Shown: in pieces, positions 63,162 through 64,000 of the stretch
How positions within the stretch are numbered: the first letter of the stretch is position 1
How the letters are laid out: each line of letters begins with the position of its first letter
From: Hymenopellis radicata
Lineage: Eukaryota > Basidiomycota > Agaricomycetes > Agaricales > Physalacriaceae
Direction of reading: 5' to 3'
NCBI GenBank assembly: GCA_015501595.1
Contig: JADNRX010000025.1
Location: 1 to 64,000, forward strand
DNA: 64,000 bases
Translations under genes and position numbers: made by a program
Notes under the pieces: generated by a model
The model's database searches: none
Told to the model about the DNA's origin: nothing
What the model saw: the letters and a program-made list of their open reading frames with translations, nothing else

Positions 63162-64000
63162 GATCTCTGCTTCCGCAGAGGGAGCACGCGTGGAGGAAGT
63201 TCGGTTCGCAGACTGGGCGCCGACAGGTGGTGTTGGTGTTGAAACCGATGCAATACTCGGCGCCGTTCTTGTCCTTCCAGTGGCCGTTCGCGTCTTTGCG
63301 GCATCGGCAGGCTGGTCCTCCTGGGCAGTTCTTGTGGTAGTGGTCGCGTCCTCCACAGTAAATGCACCTCGCTCCTGACGACGAGGACGGCGCTTGCTGC
63401 TTCTGCTTCGCGTATCCTCTGTTCTGCTGCGATTTTCCGGTGCTGGAAGCGGATGAATTGTGGTTCTCTTGCTGAGAATTTTTCTTCGTACCCTGAGCGT
63501 TCTTGTAGACCATCGGCTGGGGTTGCTCTACGGGAACCAGCGACGCAGCGACCCTCGTGTCGTGCTTCACCAGCTCCGCCGCCTTGTCCCAGTCCCTCGA
63601 ACACCAAACGTCCGGCCTCATGTTTCCTTCCGCCCTCGCGAACGACATGATGATATCCGCCACGTAAAGCTTTGAGGTCTCGAAGCCCAGTACCTCGCTC
63701 TGCTTCCGAATTACATCTTTCGCCATCTCAGCGAACCTGTCCGCCACCTCAGTCGCTGGCGCCATCTCCTCTCTCTTCGGGACGTAGAAATCTCTGATGG
63801 CGTCCACCAACGCCCACAGGGCTCTCATCCACGTCGCCGACGGCATCCTGAAGTCCGCCGCCTGCATCGCCTCGAACGACTTGAGCGTCTTTACCACGAT
63901 CTTCCCGTTCTCGAGCGCGATCCTCTTATCGTCTTCGCCAAGGTTCCGGAATGCCTCCTTGCGGCTCTCCTCCTCCGTTAGCTGACTCAGGTATATGGGC
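63136..64000 (-). CDS. Gag-like protein with two zinc knuckles (5' end beyond window)
   Basis: An open frame running off the right edge, from YLSQLTEEESRKEAFRN to the stop at 63,136. The first part is helical and capsid-like (FRMPSATWMRALWALVDA, ADIIMSFARAEGN). A Gln/Asn/Ser-rich linker follows, then zinc motifs: CIYCGGRDHYHKNC (CCHC), a middle Cys-rich stretch (CRCRKDANGHW..EYC, TTCRRPVCEP) and CSLCGSRDHGAQTC (CCHC). It would coat the element RNA in virus-like particles. This layout is normal for the Ngaro/DIRS group. Confidence 0.88.
   Translation of the reverse strand, partial: PIYLSQLTEEESRKEAFRNLGEDDKRIALENGKIVVKTLKSFEAMQAADFRMPSATWMRALWALVDAIRDFYVPKREEMAPATEVADRFAEMAKDVIRKQSEVLGFETSKLYVADIIMSFARAEGNMRPDVWCSRDWDKAAELVKHDTRVAASLVPVEQPQPMVYKNAQGTKKNSQQENHNSSASSTGKSQQNRGYAKQKQQAPSSSSGARCIYCGGRDHYHKNCPGGPACRCRKDANGHWKDKNGAEYCIGFNTNTTCRRPVCEPNFLHACSLCGSRDHGAQTCPN

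Larger units (their letters stand above)
58954..64000 (-). mobile_element. Ngaro-like tyrosine-recombinase retrotransposon (5' end beyond window)
   Basis: Minus-strand order gag - pol (RT/RNase H) - tyrosine recombinase, followed by a B1-A2-B2 end: identical 217/218-bp direct repeats flank a 276-bp segment. Split direct repeats, a tyrosine recombinase instead of a DDE integrase, no protease and no target duplication define the Ngaro/DIRS group. The B copies differ by a single G, so insertion was recent. All genes look intact. The A1 copy and 5' end should lie past 64,000. Confidence 0.93.

Noticed and set aside
1..64000. CRISPR arrays, bacterial operons, phage or virus genes
   Set aside because: The window is eukaryotic; no spaced short repeats, no Shine-Dalgarno-led gene strings and no viral genes were seen. 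The repeats present are coding minisatellites, MITE ends or the split repeats of the retroelement.

Overview
The window is nuclear DNA from a filamentous basidiomycete, most likely an Agaricomycete. Genes are interrupted by many short introns (about 45-70 nt, GTRNGT...YAG, branch sites like CTAAC/CTGAC). The gene content is fungal: methylsterol oxidase ERG25, an AzgA-type purine permease, a GPI-anchored chitin deacetylase, a cupredoxin-like GPI protein and a Dal5-type permease. It also has lineage-expanded membrane proteins, kinases and F-box genes, and a tyrosine-recombinase (Ngaro-like) retrotransposon.

Layout. (1) 2-27 kb: a duplication cluster in which three gene types recur: a short-chain dehydrogenase (SDR), a seven-TM membrane protein and a small basic protein ('gene X'). 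The SDR has an intact copy at 24.9 kb and broken copies at 2.2 and 20.4 kb. The 7TM protein has intact copies at 10.1 and 22.5 kb and a broken copy at 3.1 kb. Gene X has an intact copy at 26.5 kb and broken copies at 19.6 and 24.2 kb. Unrelated single-copy genes lie within the cluster: tRNA-Pro(UGG), a TVP38/VTT membrane protein, ERG25 and the purine permease. (2) 27-40 kb: cupredoxin-like protein, a long disordered repeat protein, chitin deacetylase and a C2H2 zinc-finger protein. (3) 40-50 kb: three paralogous large proteins that pair a shared N-terminal domain with a kinase domain. Two keep the kinase catalytic motifs (K1, K3). The third (K2) is a pseudokinase split by a 517-bp hAT-type MITE. 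(4) 50-58 kb: an F-box-like gene, a class II aldolase divergent from an anion permease, and a glycine-zipper membrane protein. (5) 58-64 kb: a second F-box-like gene destroyed by a TA-flanked MITE and by the Ngaro-like element, which runs off the right edge.

A pervasive technical signal matters for reading this sequence. About a dozen otherwise well-conserved genes carry single-base frame breaks, mostly in C/G homopolymers. This looks more like consensus indel error than gene death. The SDR, 7TM-1 and gene X pseudogenes are different: they carry large deletions, an 11-bp duplication, nonsense changes and substitutions.
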